Source: a virus. Taken from it: a stretch of DNA of 28,456 nt. Location of the stretch: positions 1 to 28,456 of the IMG/VR virus record IMGVR_UViG_3300021197_000443; one strand, given 5' to 3'. This document shows positions 7,553 through 15,153 of the stretch, in pieces (positions within the stretch are counted from its first letter, which is position 1; the number at the start of each line of letters is the position of its first letter). The notes under the pieces were generated by a model that was given only the letters and a program-made list of their open reading frames with translations, ran no database searches and had not been told where the DNA came from. The position numbers and the translations under genes are program-made.

Positions 7553-8554
7553 ATGCCCTTGCTGACTCCATCCGCAGTGCATGTAGATCAGCCGCTGACT
7601 AACCTCACGCTGGCTTATGCACAATCACAAGAAAACTTTATCGCTGATAAGGTATTCCCAACAGTAGGCGTTCAGAAACAATCTGACAAATACTACATCT
7701 ATGACCGTGCGAACATGAACCGTACTGGTGACGTAGAGAAACTAGCTCCACGTACAGAAGTAAACCGTATCGGTATGACTATCTCAAACAGCAGCTACTT
7801 TGCTGACGTTTATGGTCTTGGTATGGACTTTGATGAACAGACTTTGGCTAACGAAGATGCTGCATTAGAGATCCGTTCTGCTGGTGCTGAAACTCTGGCG
7901 ATGCGTCTGATGATCCATCGTGAAGAGCAGTTTGCTACAAACTTCTTCTCAGACAACATCTGGGGAACCAACTATGACGGTGCTGGCTCAACATCAGGAA
8001 CTAACTTCCTGTATTGGGACGATGCTGCTGCTAAACCAATCCAAAACGTAACTGACCTACGCCGTGTAATGCAGCTTAAGTCAGGTGGCTTCAAGCCAAA
8101 CACAATGGTTGTTGGTAAAGAAGTACGTGATGCTCTGGTAAACAACGCAGACATCTTGGCTCGCTTGAACGGTGGCGCAACTGTAACCAACACAGCTTTG
8201 GTAACTGATGCTAAACTGGCTGAGATCTTTGAGGTAGAGAACTTCTACGTCATGGAAGCTGTCAAGAACTCATCTGTTGAAGGTGTTGCAGAAAGCAATG
8301 CGTTTATCGGTGGTAAACATGCTATGTTGTGCTACACACCAAACAATGCTGGTCTTATGTCACCAGCCGCTGGTTTGACCTTTGCTTGGAATAACCTTGA
8401 AGGTGTAAACAACTTAGGTATCACTGTTGAGTCATTCTCAGACGATGCTCTTAAGCGTCAACAGATTGCTGAGATGATCCAAGTTAAGATGTCTTACGAT
8501 ATGCAAATCGTAGGTGCTGACTTGGGTGCCTTCGTAAACGGCATCGTACAGTAA
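7553..8554 (+). CDS. Major capsid protein
   Basis: A 333-residue protein of capsid-protein size with a strong ribosome site (AGAAAGGAAT). The start is MPLLTPSAVHVDQPLTNLTL, followed by a segment of the N-arm/E-loop type (KYYIYDRANMNRTG, then PRTEVNRIGMTISNSSYF), a helix rich in EIRSAGAETLAMRL, and KPNTMVVGKEVRDAL near residue 185. The pattern fits HK97-fold major capsid proteins of marine siphoviruses. There is no long N-terminal delta-domain, so scaffolding is probably supplied by the separate upstream protein. A stem-loop follows 12 bases after the stop codon, as is common behind very highly expressed capsid genes. Confidence 0.85.
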   Translation: MPLLTPSAVHVDQPLTNLTLAYAQSQENFIADKVFPTVGVQKQSDKYYIYDRANMNRTGDVEKLAPRTEVNRIGMTISNSSYFADVYGLGMDFDEQTLANEDAALEIRSAGAETLAMRLMIHREEQFATNFFSDNIWGTNYDGAGSTSGTNFLYWDDAAAKPIQNVTDLRRVMQLKSGGFKPNTMVVGKEVRDALVNNADILARLNGGATVTNTALVTDAKLAEIFEVENFYVMEAVKNSSVEGVAESNAFIGGKHAMLCYTPNNAGLMSPAAGLTFAWNNLEGVNNLGITVESFSDDALKRQQIAEMIQVKMSYDMQIVGADLGAFVNGIVQ

Positions 8555-8566
8555 GTATTTACTATG

Positions 8567-8589
8567 GTGGGGGCTGTAGTGGCCCTCAC
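8567..8589 (+). terminator. Stem-loop after the capsid gene (attenuator-like)
   Basis: GTGGGGGC (8567-8574) pairs with GCCCTCAC (8582-8589), 8 bp with one G-U, around a 7-base loop. No run of T follows (TTCCCCTTAATC), so full intrinsic termination is unlikely. It could be a partial attenuator or a 3' stabiliser of capsid mRNA. Confidence 0.5.
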
Positions 8590-8614
8590 TTCCCCTTAAT
8601 CAAAGGATTACCCG

Positions 8615-9001
8615 ATGTTCCTTAATGAGCCGATGCAGTACGACAGACCACTCTTTGTCACCCTGACTATGAAAGCACAAGGCCGCACATTTAACGCTGG
8701 TGATGAGCTTAAGTGGAAAGAGATAGGTTTAGATAAAGAATTAGTAAAGATACTCTATAGGGAAGGTAGACTAAGACACAGTTCTACTCTTGAAGCTGAA
8801 ACCAAAGTGGGTGACGGATTAGAGGTACTTGATGTCGCTGGACTACACAATCTAGTAAACGGTATCAATGAAAAAGTAAAATCTAAGACAAGCTCTGAAG
8901 CTGATTTCCAAAAGAAGAAGTGTAAGAAGTCTAAGATAGCTGATAAACAACGTGGGCTTATTCGTAGCTGGCGTAGAAATTATGGTCACATGGAGACTTA
9001 A
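8615..9001 (+). CDS. Hypothetical head-region protein
   Basis: A 128-residue protein with ribosome site AAAGG 8-12 bases before ATG. I do not recognise a family. The first 60 residues look like a small beta domain: PLFVTLTMKAQGRTFNAGDE, then LVKILYREGRLRH. The last 35 residues are very basic (KKKCKKSK...KQRGLIRSWRRN), which suggests nucleic acid or capsid-interior contact. The position between the major capsid and the connector genes is often used in marine phages for small head or head-tail joining proteins. It lies four bases before the next gene, so it belongs to the same transcript. Confidence 0.55.
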   Translation: MFLNEPMQYDRPLFVTLTMKAQGRTFNAGDELKWKEIGLDKELVKILYREGRLRHSSTLEAETKVGDGLEVLDVAGLHNLVNGINEKVKSKTSSEADFQKKKCKKSKIADKQRGLIRSWRRNYGHMET

Positions 9002-9004
9002 ATA

Positions 9005-9466
9005 ATGGCTTGGTCGTATGATGCAACTAATTTAAGTACGGAGACAGTCTCTGGACGTTTAAACTCTGTACGTCTTCTTGTAGGAGACACTGACACTAAC
9101 GACCAGCAAGTTCAGAATGAAGAGATAATCTTTGCACTAGCTCAGACCAGTAACAATGTATATCAGGCGGGTGCTTGGACAGCTAGGACAATTGCTGCAC
9201 AATACTCTCGTAGGGTCACACAGAACCTCTCAGGCGCTCTTAGTGCTAACTACAGTGACCTAGCTAACCAGTACTCTCAGCTTGCCCTAGACCTTGAGCT
9301 TAACGGTAAGAAGGCTGGAGCCAGTATTGGTGTAGTAGCTGGTGGTATCAGTATTTCCACGGTGGATAATGTGAGACAAAACACAGATCGTGTTCCACCA
9401 TCCTTCCGTAGGGATAGATTTAAAAACCCACCAAGTTACAGTGGTGATGACTACGACTATAGTTAA
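9005..9466 (+). CDS. Head-tail connector (adaptor) protein
   Basis: A 153-residue protein starting four bases after the previous stop. The pattern VRLLVGDTDTNDQQVQNEEI near residue 23, followed by a long helix AGAWTARTIAAQYSRRVTQ and the YSDLANQYSQLALDLEL segment, is typical of gp6/adaptor proteins that dock beneath the portal as a 12-mer. The C-terminus (about 125-153) is basic then acidic and disordered-looking (SFRRDRFKNPPS, GDDYDYS). The place at the head of the neck cassette supports the call. Confidence 0.7.
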   Translation: MAWSYDATNLSTETVSGRLNSVRLLVGDTDTNDQQVQNEEIIFALAQTSNNVYQAGAWTARTIAAQYSRRVTQNLSGALSANYSDLANQYSQLALDLELNGKKAGASIGVVAGGISISTVDNVRQNTDRVPPSFRRDRFKNPPSYSGDDYDYS

Positions 9467-9476
9467 GGGGTAGGTG

Positions 9477-9839
9477 ATGGCATTCTCAAGAGGTTATAAC
9501 CTACTTAAGATGGTTGATGAGTTTGGGGAACCCCTTACTTTAAAGAAGAAGACTACAGCAGGAACCTACAATCCTACTACAGGGACAGTGACAGGTTCCG
9601 CTACAACCGACTACAGCTTCAACGGTTACTTCTACAACTACGATCAAGGTATCATAGCTAACGTAGATGAGATCCGTAGAGGCACCCGTAAATGTGTGGT
9701 ACCAGCTTTAGGATTAGAGGTAGAACCCGATGACGAAGATCAGATTATTGGTAACGGTGACACAGTTAATGTTATTTCTGTTGTTACTATATTTTCTAAT
9801 GGTGTCAAACTTTGTTTCTTGTGTGATGTGAGAGAGTAA
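9477..9839 (+). CDS. Head closure / neck protein
   Basis: A small beta-barrel-like protein of 120 residues from ATG 9477 (GTG at 9474 is in frame directly before it and could also be used; AAGGGGTAGG lies just upstream). Recognisable parts are MAFSRGYNLLKMVDEFGEPL, then TLKKKTTAGTYNPTTGTVTG, then DEIRRGTRKCVVPALGLEVE, and a terminal strand. The 'gEpltlkrkt.gtynp.tGtvt...' pattern is that of head-completion proteins of the gpFII/Hc1 type, which plug the connector. The stop overlaps the next start by one base. Confidence 0.65.
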   Translation: MAFSRGYNLLKMVDEFGEPLTLKKKTTAGTYNPTTGTVTGSATTDYSFNGYFYNYDQGIIANVDEIRRGTRKCVVPALGLEVEPDDEDQIIGNGDTVNVISVVTIFSNGVKLCFLCDVRE

Positions 9840-10273
9840 TGAAAGCTAAATTAAAAGTCCTGCCGACATTGCAAGAAAAAGTAGAAAAGTCCAAGATTTT
9901 AGCCGAGCAGAAAATAGAACGTGAATTGGTTAATATAGCAACCGATGCCGTTGGTTTAGGCAGTATCATAGTCCCAGTAGATACCGGTGCATATGTAACA
10001 TCTTTCTCATTTAATGTAGGTGCTGGAAGACCTAGAGGTAAAAGCTCAAAAGGTAAACCTAGAAAGCAAAATGAAATCACCAAGAAAAATGAAGGTCTTT
10101 CAAATCTTACTCAAGACTTAGAAAAAATACCTTCTTTATTGACTGTAGACACAATCGTTCTTCGCAACAATAGCCCCCATGCCCGTGCTGTTGAGTACGG
10201 TAAAAGCGAAGGGTACTGGCCGAAAAAAGAAGGCTTCTTTGTTTTTACTAAATTGGAAAATATTTATGGCTAG
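9839..10273 (+). CDS. HK97 gp10-like neck/tail completion protein
   Basis: A 144-residue protein with start ATG overlapping the previous stop (TAATG). The diagnostic parts are IIVPVDTGAYVTSFSFNVG in the middle and RNNSPHARAVEYG near the C-terminus, the hallmark of HK97-gp10-like proteins that join neck and tail. Between them is a basic, Gly/Lys-rich linker (GRPRGKSSKGKPRKQNE). The last 8 bases overlap the next gene. Codon use is more AT-rich than in neighbouring genes. Confidence 0.7.
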   Translation: MKAKLKVLPTLQEKVEKSKILAEQKIERELVNIATDAVGLGSIIVPVDTGAYVTSFSFNVGAGRPRGKSSKGKPRKQNEITKKNEGLSNLTQDLEKIPSLLTVDTIVLRNNSPHARAVEYGKSEGYWPKKEGFFVFTKLENIYG

Positions 10274-10688
10274 TATCTATAATGACATACGTGCAGCACT
10301 TGAGAACAAGTTAGCTAACACCTCTAATTTACCTACAGGTATAGCTTATGAGAATGTCTCGTTTAGCCCAACTACAGGTACAAGTTACCTACAGACTAAT
10401 TTCCTCCCGACACTCCGTAGACCCGCTGTAAGAGGTTTAAACCCACAACAGAGATACGATGGTGTGTTTGTTGTAACTGCCTACACCCCAGAAGGTAATG
10501 GCCCCGCCGCTGCTGATGCCTTAGCTAACACTATCCTAGAGGCTTTTGAAGCAACCACTAAAATCTCCTACTCTGGGGATGAAACAATAACTGTATCTAT
10601 AGACTACGCTGAAAGACAGCAAGGTTTCTTAGATGCGCCTTGGTACTACGTTCCGATTAATATCGGATGGTACGTCTATAACAATTAG
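10266..10688 (+). CDS. Tail terminator protein (DUF4128-like)
   Basis: I take ATG 10266 as the start, giving 140 residues beginning MASIYNDIRAALENKLANT; the in-frame upstream ATG at 10179 lies inside the gp10-like gene. The sequence has the DUF4128/tail-terminator pattern: an N-terminal helix, then ENVSFSPTTGTSYLQTNFLP, then YDGVFVVTAYTPEGNGPAAA, a helix DALANTILEAFE, and a closing strand with APWYYVPINIGWYVY. Tail terminators form a hexamer that ends tube growth and binds the neck. There is no strong ribosome site at the start, so translation is probably coupled through the 8-base overlap. Confidence 0.7.
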   Translation: MASIYNDIRAALENKLANTSNLPTGIAYENVSFSPTTGTSYLQTNFLPTLRRPAVRGLNPQQRYDGVFVVTAYTPEGNGPAAADALANTILEAFEATTKISYSGDETITVSIDYAERQQGFLDAPWYYVPINIGWYVYNN

Positions 10689-10699
10689 GAGAATACAAC

Positions 10700-11608
10700 A
10701 TGGCCTTCGCACAAGGTTCTCGTTCCAGTCTATCGTTCATTGTGGAAAGCACATTTGGTACGACTCCCGCTGGTAACTTTACAAACTTACCCTTTAGCAC
10801 ACACTCTTTAAACTTAAGCAAAGATCGTGTAGCTGGTACTGATATTCAAGCTGACCGTATGCCCCGTGTTGACCGTCATGGTAACCGTCAAGCTGCTGGT
10901 GACATTGTTGCTGACTTACGTGATGCTGACTACGATGCGTTTTTAGAATCAGCTATGCTTAACACTTGGTCAACTAACGTCCTTAAGGTTGGTACTACAC
11001 CTAAATTCTTCTCTATCGAAGACTACGCTGCTGACATCGACCAAGCTCGTTTGTTCACAGGTATGACAGTTTCTACTATGGGTATCTCTCTAGCTCCTAA
11101 TCAGATGGTAACAGCTACCTACGGTATGGTTGGTAAAGACATGACTATTAGTGCTACTGAGAAGACACAGGATGCTGCATCAGGTGCTGCCCCATTCGAT
11201 GCCTACTCAGGTACACTAGAGATTGGTAACGTCAACGGTTCACCCTCTACATCAGCTATCGTAACTGGTATGGACTTTACCTTGACTAACTCATTCGCAC
11301 CTACCTTTGTAATTGGTAGTGATAGTGCGCCACAGTTAGAAGTTGGTCGTGCAGAAATCGAAGGTACTCTCTCAGCTTACTTTGAGGATGCATCACTAAT
11401 CAACCGCTTCTTAAATGAAACAGAAACTGAGCTTGAGGTAACTGTAGGCGATGGTAGCAATACCCTTAAGTTCGCATTTCCACGGGCTAAGATTAACAGT
11501 GCAGACGTAGGTGTAGATGGCCCAACTAGCCGTGTCATCTCTATGTCATTCGTAGCACTCTACAACACGACAGACGCAAGTAACTTAGTTATTACTCGCT
11601 CTGCATAA
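10700..11608 (+). CDS. Major tail tube protein
   Basis: A 302-residue beta-rich protein with ribosome site TAGGAG. It begins MAFAQGSRSSLSFIVESTFG with TTPAGNFTNLPFSTHSLNLS, the common start of phage tail tube proteins of the Phage_tube_2 type (pattern 'v.EstfGttP'). Later segments are RVDRHGNRQAAGDIVADLRD, TYGMVGKDMTISATEKT, GTLEIGNVNG and a final strand SMSFVALYNTTDASNLV. It stacks as hexameric rings around the tape measure. A palindrome and a strong hairpin follow within 20 bases of the stop, then the tail chaperone, the canonical order for siphovirus tails. Confidence 0.8.
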   Translation: MAFAQGSRSSLSFIVESTFGTTPAGNFTNLPFSTHSLNLSKDRVAGTDIQADRMPRVDRHGNRQAAGDIVADLRDADYDAFLESAMLNTWSTNVLKVGTTPKFFSIEDYAADIDQARLFTGMTVSTMGISLAPNQMVTATYGMVGKDMTISATEKTQDAASGAAPFDAYSGTLEIGNVNGSPSTSAIVTGMDFTLTNSFAPTFVIGSDSAPQLEVGRAEIEGTLSAYFEDASLINRFLNETETELEVTVGDGSNTLKFAFPRAKINSADVGVDGPTSRVISMSFVALYNTTDASNLVITRSA

Positions 11609-11624
11609 GTTCCCTAGCTAGGGT

Positions 11625-11662
11625 GGGGAGGCATTGGTGTCGGGTCTGATGCTTCCCCTTTT
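11625..11662 (+). terminator. Hairpin with T-tract after the tail tube gene
   Basis: GGGGAGGCAT (11625-11634) pairs with ATGCTTCCCC (11649-11658), 10 bp with one G-U. Three more inner pairs (two G-U) leave an 8-base apical loop TGTCGGGT at 11638-11645. TTTT follows at 11659-11662. A perfect 12-bp palindrome CCCTAGCTAGGG (11612-11623) lies just before it. This looks like an intrinsic terminator or attenuator lowering expression of the chaperone relative to the tube. Confidence 0.65.
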
Positions 11663-11670
11663 AACAAACT

Positions 11671-11711
11671 AACCCGACAACTTTTCACCCCGACAATAAG
11701 GAAACTCGACA
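11671..11711 (+). promoter_or_regulatory. Three CGACA elements at 16-base period in the chaperone leader
   Basis: AACCCGACA (11671-11679), ACCCCGACA (11687-11695) and AACTCGACA (11703-11711) are spaced exactly 16 bases apart; the last ends on the A of the start codon. The first is complementary over 8 bases (ACCCGACA) to the whole apical loop of the preceding hairpin, the second over 7. The ribosome site AAGGA (11698-11702) lies between copies two and three. This suggests a pseudoknot or a repeated protein-binding site controlling translation. Confidence 0.45.
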
Positions 11712-12109
11712 TGGACTTACTAGATTTAACCCCGACCAGCGACACTGTAGATGTCACTATTGTACATCCTACTAGCTTTGATGTCTTGAATAATGATGAC
11801 GATACACCAATGGTTATCACTGTATATGCACCACACTCTAAAGAGTATAAGGCTGCTGTACATGAACAAACCAACAAACGTCTGAAGCAAGCACAGAATA
11901 AGAAGAAAGTAGAGATTACAGCAGAAGACCTAGAGGACGCTACTTTAGACTTACTTGCTAAAACTACTAAAGGCTGGAAGATTACTTATGGTGGCTCTAA
12001 ACCTAAGTTCTCTATCACTAGGGCCAAAGAGATTTACGCTGAAGTATTCTGGATAAGAGATCAGATTGAGGAAGCAGTAGCTAACTCTCTGGATTTTACG
12101 AAGGCCTGA
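11711..12109 (+). CDS. Tail assembly chaperone, short form (gpG-like)
   Basis: A 132-residue protein located between the tail tube and tape-measure genes, the fixed position of lambda G-like chaperones. It starts with a beta-rich part (PTSDTVDVTIVHPTSFDVLN), then VITVYAPHSKEYKAAVHE and a helical C-terminal half ending FWIRDQIEEAVANSLDF. It coats the tape measure before tube assembly and is normally absent from the virion. An open frame in the -1 register begins at 12085, before this stop, and runs to 12447, as expected for a programmed frameshift to a longer gpGT form. Confidence 0.75.
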   Translation: MDLLDLTPTSDTVDVTIVHPTSFDVLNNDDDTPMVITVYAPHSKEYKAAVHEQTNKRLKQAQNKKKVEITAEDLEDATLDLLAKTTKGWKITYGGSKPKFSITRAKEIYAEVFWIRDQIEEAVANSLDFTKA

Positions 12110-12447
12110 TTGAAGAACTGGTTGACTATGCAGAGCATGAGTTCTCTATAAGTAGACCAGACAAGTCAGGCACATCAGAACGTGAACACTTAGAACAAGT
12201 AGAAAGGCAGACTGGACACAGACCAAAAGCATTAGATGGCCCCGACTTCCCATTGCTTATGTCTCATGTTTGGTCTGCCTTTATTGTATTAAACGCAAGT
12301 AGAACGATGGGGTTCTCAGGCCCAAACCCGATAAGTTATCAAGAAATAAAAACATGGAAGGAGCTTACAGATACACCATTGTCTTCTTGGGAAATAGAAG
12401 CAATAAAACGTGTTGATGTAGTCTTTATGGGTACAATGAATGGCTGA
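12085..12447 (+). CDS. Tail chaperone C-terminal extension (gpT-like), reached by -1 frameshift
   Basis: The frame is open from 12085 (after TAA at 12082) to TGA at 12445-12447 and has no good start codon near its beginning; its first ATG is at 12253. It encodes EELVDYAEHEFSISR, then FPLLMSHVWSAFIVLNASRT, GFSGPNPISYQEIKTWKEL, and a final helix IEAIKRVDVVFM, which is the gpT-like pattern. The shift must occur in 12085-12109; the only homopolymer there is TTTT (12094-12097), where the Phe codon TTT can re-pair exactly one base back. A fusion there would have about 129 + 116 residues. There is no perfect X-XXY-YYZ heptamer. The end overlaps the tape measure gene by 8 bases. Confidence 0.7.
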   Translation, partial: LSGFYEGLIEELVDYAEHEFSISRPDKSGTSEREHLEQVERQTGHRPKALDGPDFPLLMSHVWSAFIVLNASRTMGFSGPNPISYQEIKTWKELTDTPLSSWEIEAIKRVDVVFMGTMNG

Positions 12448-14527
12448 TCTTCAAATCATAGTAGAAGTTGATGGGCAAAGAGCCGTTGATCAACTGGACA
12501 GTAAGATAAAAAAGTTAAGCAAGACTTCAAAAATACTATCCACTGACTTTGACAAAACAGCAAGCTCAGCTAAAAGGTTTAATACTACAGCCTTAGAGGG
12601 TGTAAGAGGGTTAAACCAGTACGGTAAGACGTTTAATGGTACAGGAAGAAACCTAAACCGTTTTAATATGCAGTTACAGCAAGTTGGTTATCAGGTTGGT
12701 GACTTTGCTGTTCAAATACAAGGTGGCACAAATGCAATGGTTGCCTTGGGTCAACAGGGTTCTCAGTTATTGTCAGTTTTTGGCGGTGCCGCTGGAGCCT
12801 TAGCAGGTGCTGGTTTAGCTATTGCAACTTCATTTTTAGCCCCACTCCTTCAAGCGAAAAAAGATGCTCAAGATACCACAGAAGTTATGAATGAGCTTAA
12901 GGGTGTTTTAGGAGATTACGACAGTATTGTAAGAGATGCTGCTATGTCAACTTCTCAACTTAGCGAGAGGTTTGGATCTTTTGCAGGTAATGCTGGAAGA
13001 CTTCTAGGAGTGCTTAAAGAAATACAAAGAGTAAAATTAGGTCAGGCTATTTCTCAGGTATCTGGTATTGGCCCCTTAAGTTCAGCAGCAGCTAGAGATA
13101 TACTAGATGAACAAGGTGAAGTAGCTCGTAGATTAACTGGTGCCCAAGCCGGTGACATATATGACTTTTTTGATTTAAATAGGTTTAAGTCCAAAAAGAG
13201 AGGTCAGATTGGTGGTGAATTTGCTGTTCTGTCTGGTATGTTGGCATCCGCAAAGACATTTAAAGACCAAGAGGATGCACTTCAAGGGTTACTAGACTTC
13301 ACCTTGAAGTATGCAGGGGCTTACGAAGATATGACTGGGGAGCAAAAGTCATATTATGAAGCTATAGCTCAAGCTCAACAGCTAGTACATGATGCTGCCA
13401 ATGCAGAAAGAATAGCAGAAGAAGCGGCTAACGATAAAGCTAAAAAGATACAAGAAGACAAGTTTAAGTCGGTTATGAAAGCAAGTCAAATGCAACTTGC
13501 GGCTGGACAAGTTGTAAGAGATGCAGAAGAAAAAGCTGAGAAGCAGAGAAAAGATGAGCAAGTAAAAAGATTTAAGTCTGCTATGCAAGCAAGTCAGATG
13601 CAGCTTAAAAATGGTCAACAAGTAAGAGATGCAGAGACACAGGCTGAAAAACAAGCTGCTAAATTACAAATTGACAGAGAAAAAGCGATGCAAGCAATGC
13701 AAGAGGATATTGCTGCTGGTCAAAAAGCTAGAGATGCTGAAAGGGCGAGGAGAGACAAAAAGGCCCATGAGACAAGGATGGGGTATATTGCGCTAGAGGC
13801 TAGATCTCAAATGTTGTTGGGTACAGCACCTATGTTTATAAATGAGGATGCTCTTGCTGAAGCCGCTAAGATCTTTAAAGATAGAAAGGCCGCAGAAGAA
13901 GCTGATGCAAAAGCCGCAGCAAGAAGAGCTAAAGATTTAGAAAAAGCTATAGACCTCACCAGAGAACTAACAGAAGCGCAAAAGCAACAAGTAGAAATAG
14001 CTGATACTGTCTCTGGAGCCTTTGGTGACTTGTTTATGAATATGGTAGACGGTACTATGTCAGCTAAAGATGCCTTCAGAGCTATGGCTGCTGATATTAT
14101 TAGAGAACTATATCGCATCATGGTTGTCGAGCAAATGGTTCAATCTCTTAGGGCTGGTATTACGGGATTCTTTTCCCCTGCCTCTGCTGCTGGTACTGCG
14201 GGTTCTGTAGCTCCCCCTGTAAGACCGACAGGGGTGTTTGACGGTGGTGGCTACACAGGCACAGGCCCAAGATCAGGTGGCTTAGATGGTAAGGGTGGCT
14301 TTATGGCTATGCTACACCCTAGAGAGACTGTAGTAGACCACACTAAAGGTCAGTCAGTAGGTGGTGAAGTTATTAACGTAACTCAGAATATCAATGTCTC
14401 CACAGGCGTACAACAGACTGTACGTGCTGAGATTAAACAGCTTATGCCTCAGATAGCTGACAGTGCTAAAGCTGCTGTAGTGGATGCTAAAAGGCGTGGT
14501 GGATCATATGGAAGGGCATTCTCGTAA
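12440..14527 (+). CDS. Tail tape measure protein
   Basis: A 695-residue, mostly helical protein starting 8 bases inside the chaperone extension. The N-terminal part has ADLQIIVEVDGQRAVDQLDS and the lambda-type motif VGDFAVQIQGGTNAMVALGQ followed by a hydrophobic stretch of about 30 residues (GGAAGALAGAGLAIATSFLA) that may insert into the host membrane during DNA delivery. Residues about 335-450 hold three tandem 35-36 residue coiled-coil repeats. The C-terminal part (SAKDAFRAMAADIIRELYRI) matches lambda-like tape measures, and the end is a Gly-rich region with FDGGGYTGTGPRSGG and MAMLHPRETVVD. At roughly 0.15 nm per residue this predicts a tail near 100 nm. Confidence 0.85.
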   Translation: MADLQIIVEVDGQRAVDQLDSKIKKLSKTSKILSTDFDKTASSAKRFNTTALEGVRGLNQYGKTFNGTGRNLNRFNMQLQQVGYQVGDFAVQIQGGTNAMVALGQQGSQLLSVFGGAAGALAGAGLAIATSFLAPLLQAKKDAQDTTEVMNELKGVLGDYDSIVRDAAMSTSQLSERFGSFAGNAGRLLGVLKEIQRVKLGQAISQVSGIGPLSSAAARDILDEQGEVARRLTGAQAGDIYDFFDLNRFKSKKRGQIGGEFAVLSGMLASAKTFKDQEDALQGLLDFTLKYAGAYEDMTGEQKSYYEAIAQAQQLVHDAANAERIAEEAANDKAKKIQEDKFKSVMKASQMQLAAGQVVRDAEEKAEKQRKDEQVKRFKSAMQASQMQLKNGQQVRDAETQAEKQAAKLQIDREKAMQAMQEDIAAGQKARDAERARRDKKAHETRMGYIALEARSQMLLGTAPMFINEDALAEAAKIFKDRKAAEEADAKAAARRAKDLEKAIDLTRELTEAQKQQVEIADTVSGAFGDLFMNMVDGTMSAKDAFRAMAADIIRELYRIMVVEQMVQSLRAGITGFFSPASAAGTAGSVAPPVRPTGVFDGGGYTGTGPRSGGLDGKGGFMAMLHPRETVVDHTKGQSVGGEVINVTQNINVSTGVQQTVRAEIKQLMPQIADSAKAAVVDAKRRGGSYGRAFS
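13463..13775 (+). repeat. Three tandem repeats inside the tape measure gene
   Basis: Copies begin near 13463 and 13571 (108-base period) and a third, more diverged, follows about 105 bases later. Protein units are FKSVMKASQMQLAAGQVVRD, FKSAMQASQMQLKNGQQVRD and EKAMQAMQEDIAAGQKARD. Each adds 35-36 residues of helix, so gain or loss would change tail length by about 5 nm. Confidence 0.75.
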
Positions 14528-15153
14528 TGGCTATTAGTTACCCTTTATCGTTACCTACAAGCATTGGTATAGCTCAGATAGAGCTTAGAGTTACTAATGC
14601 TGTAGCTGTCTCAAGATCCCCCTTTACTTTCTCAACTCAAGTTCATGCCTACTCTGGACAGTCTTGGCAAGCAGATGTTACTCTACCTAGTATTCGTAGA
14701 GACTTAGCTGAAGAGTGGGTGGCTTGGCTTATTTCCCTTAAGGGGCAACTAGGAACTTTCTACTTAGGTGATCCTAATGCTGTAACACCTAGAGGTTCAG
14801 CTAGGGACACAGATACAATCCTAGTAAATGGAGCTACATCATCTGGTAACACACTTGCTATTGATAGCGCCCCTGCAAGTCGGACAGGTTACCTTAAAGC
14901 TGGTGACTACATGCAAGTAGGTACTGGAACAAGTAGACAACTGTTTAAAGTTTTAGCAGATGTTAATACTAATGGGTCTGGTCAAGCAACAGTTGACATA
15001 TGGCCTGATGTTAGAACCACTATAGCTAACAATGCTGCTGTCACTGTAGAGGACACTAAAGGTATCTTTAGGTTAGCCTCTAACGAGCAAGGTTTTAGTA
15101 TAAACGAAGCTAGTTTCTATGGGATCTCATTTGGAGCAATGGAAGCACTATGA
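14527..15153 (+). CDS. Minor tail / distal tail-like protein
   Basis: A 208-residue beta-rich protein whose ATG overlaps the tape measure stop (TAATG). Recognisable segments are FTFSTQVHAYSGQSWQADVT, RDLAEEWVAWLISLKGQLG followed by TFYLGDPNAVTPRGSA, and a C-terminal strand GFSINEASFYGISFGAMEAL. The 'W..WL.sL.G..GTFyLGDP' pattern is common in the first protein after the tape measure in alphaproteobacterial and marine siphoviruses, which forms the ring joining tube and tip. A middle stretch (about 100-165) looks like an inserted beta domain (GNTLAIDSAPASRTGYLKAG). The overlap with the next gene is ATGA. Confidence 0.6.
   Translation: MAISYPLSLPTSIGIAQIELRVTNAVAVSRSPFTFSTQVHAYSGQSWQADVTLPSIRRDLAEEWVAWLISLKGQLGTFYLGDPNAVTPRGSARDTDTILVNGATSSGNTLAIDSAPASRTGYLKAGDYMQVGTGTSRQLFKVLADVNTNGSGQATVDIWPDVRTTIANNAAVTVEDTKGIFRLASNEQGFSINEASFYGISFGAMEAL

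Noticed and set aside
10179-10265. ATG 10179 as start of the tail terminator
   Set aside because: It would overlap the gp10-like gene by 95 bases, and the extra residues are basic and unlike the family; ATG 10266 begins with the usual helix.
12253-12447. Stand-alone 64-residue gene starting at ATG 12253
   Set aside because: The frame stays open and protein-like upstream to 12085, and the gpT-like domain needs that upstream part, so a frameshift product explains it better.
13382-13654. Minus-strand ORF inside the tape measure gene
   Set aside because: It mirrors the helical repeats of the plus-strand gene and has a low-complexity Leu/Phe/Ser/Cys composition typical of an antisense shadow.
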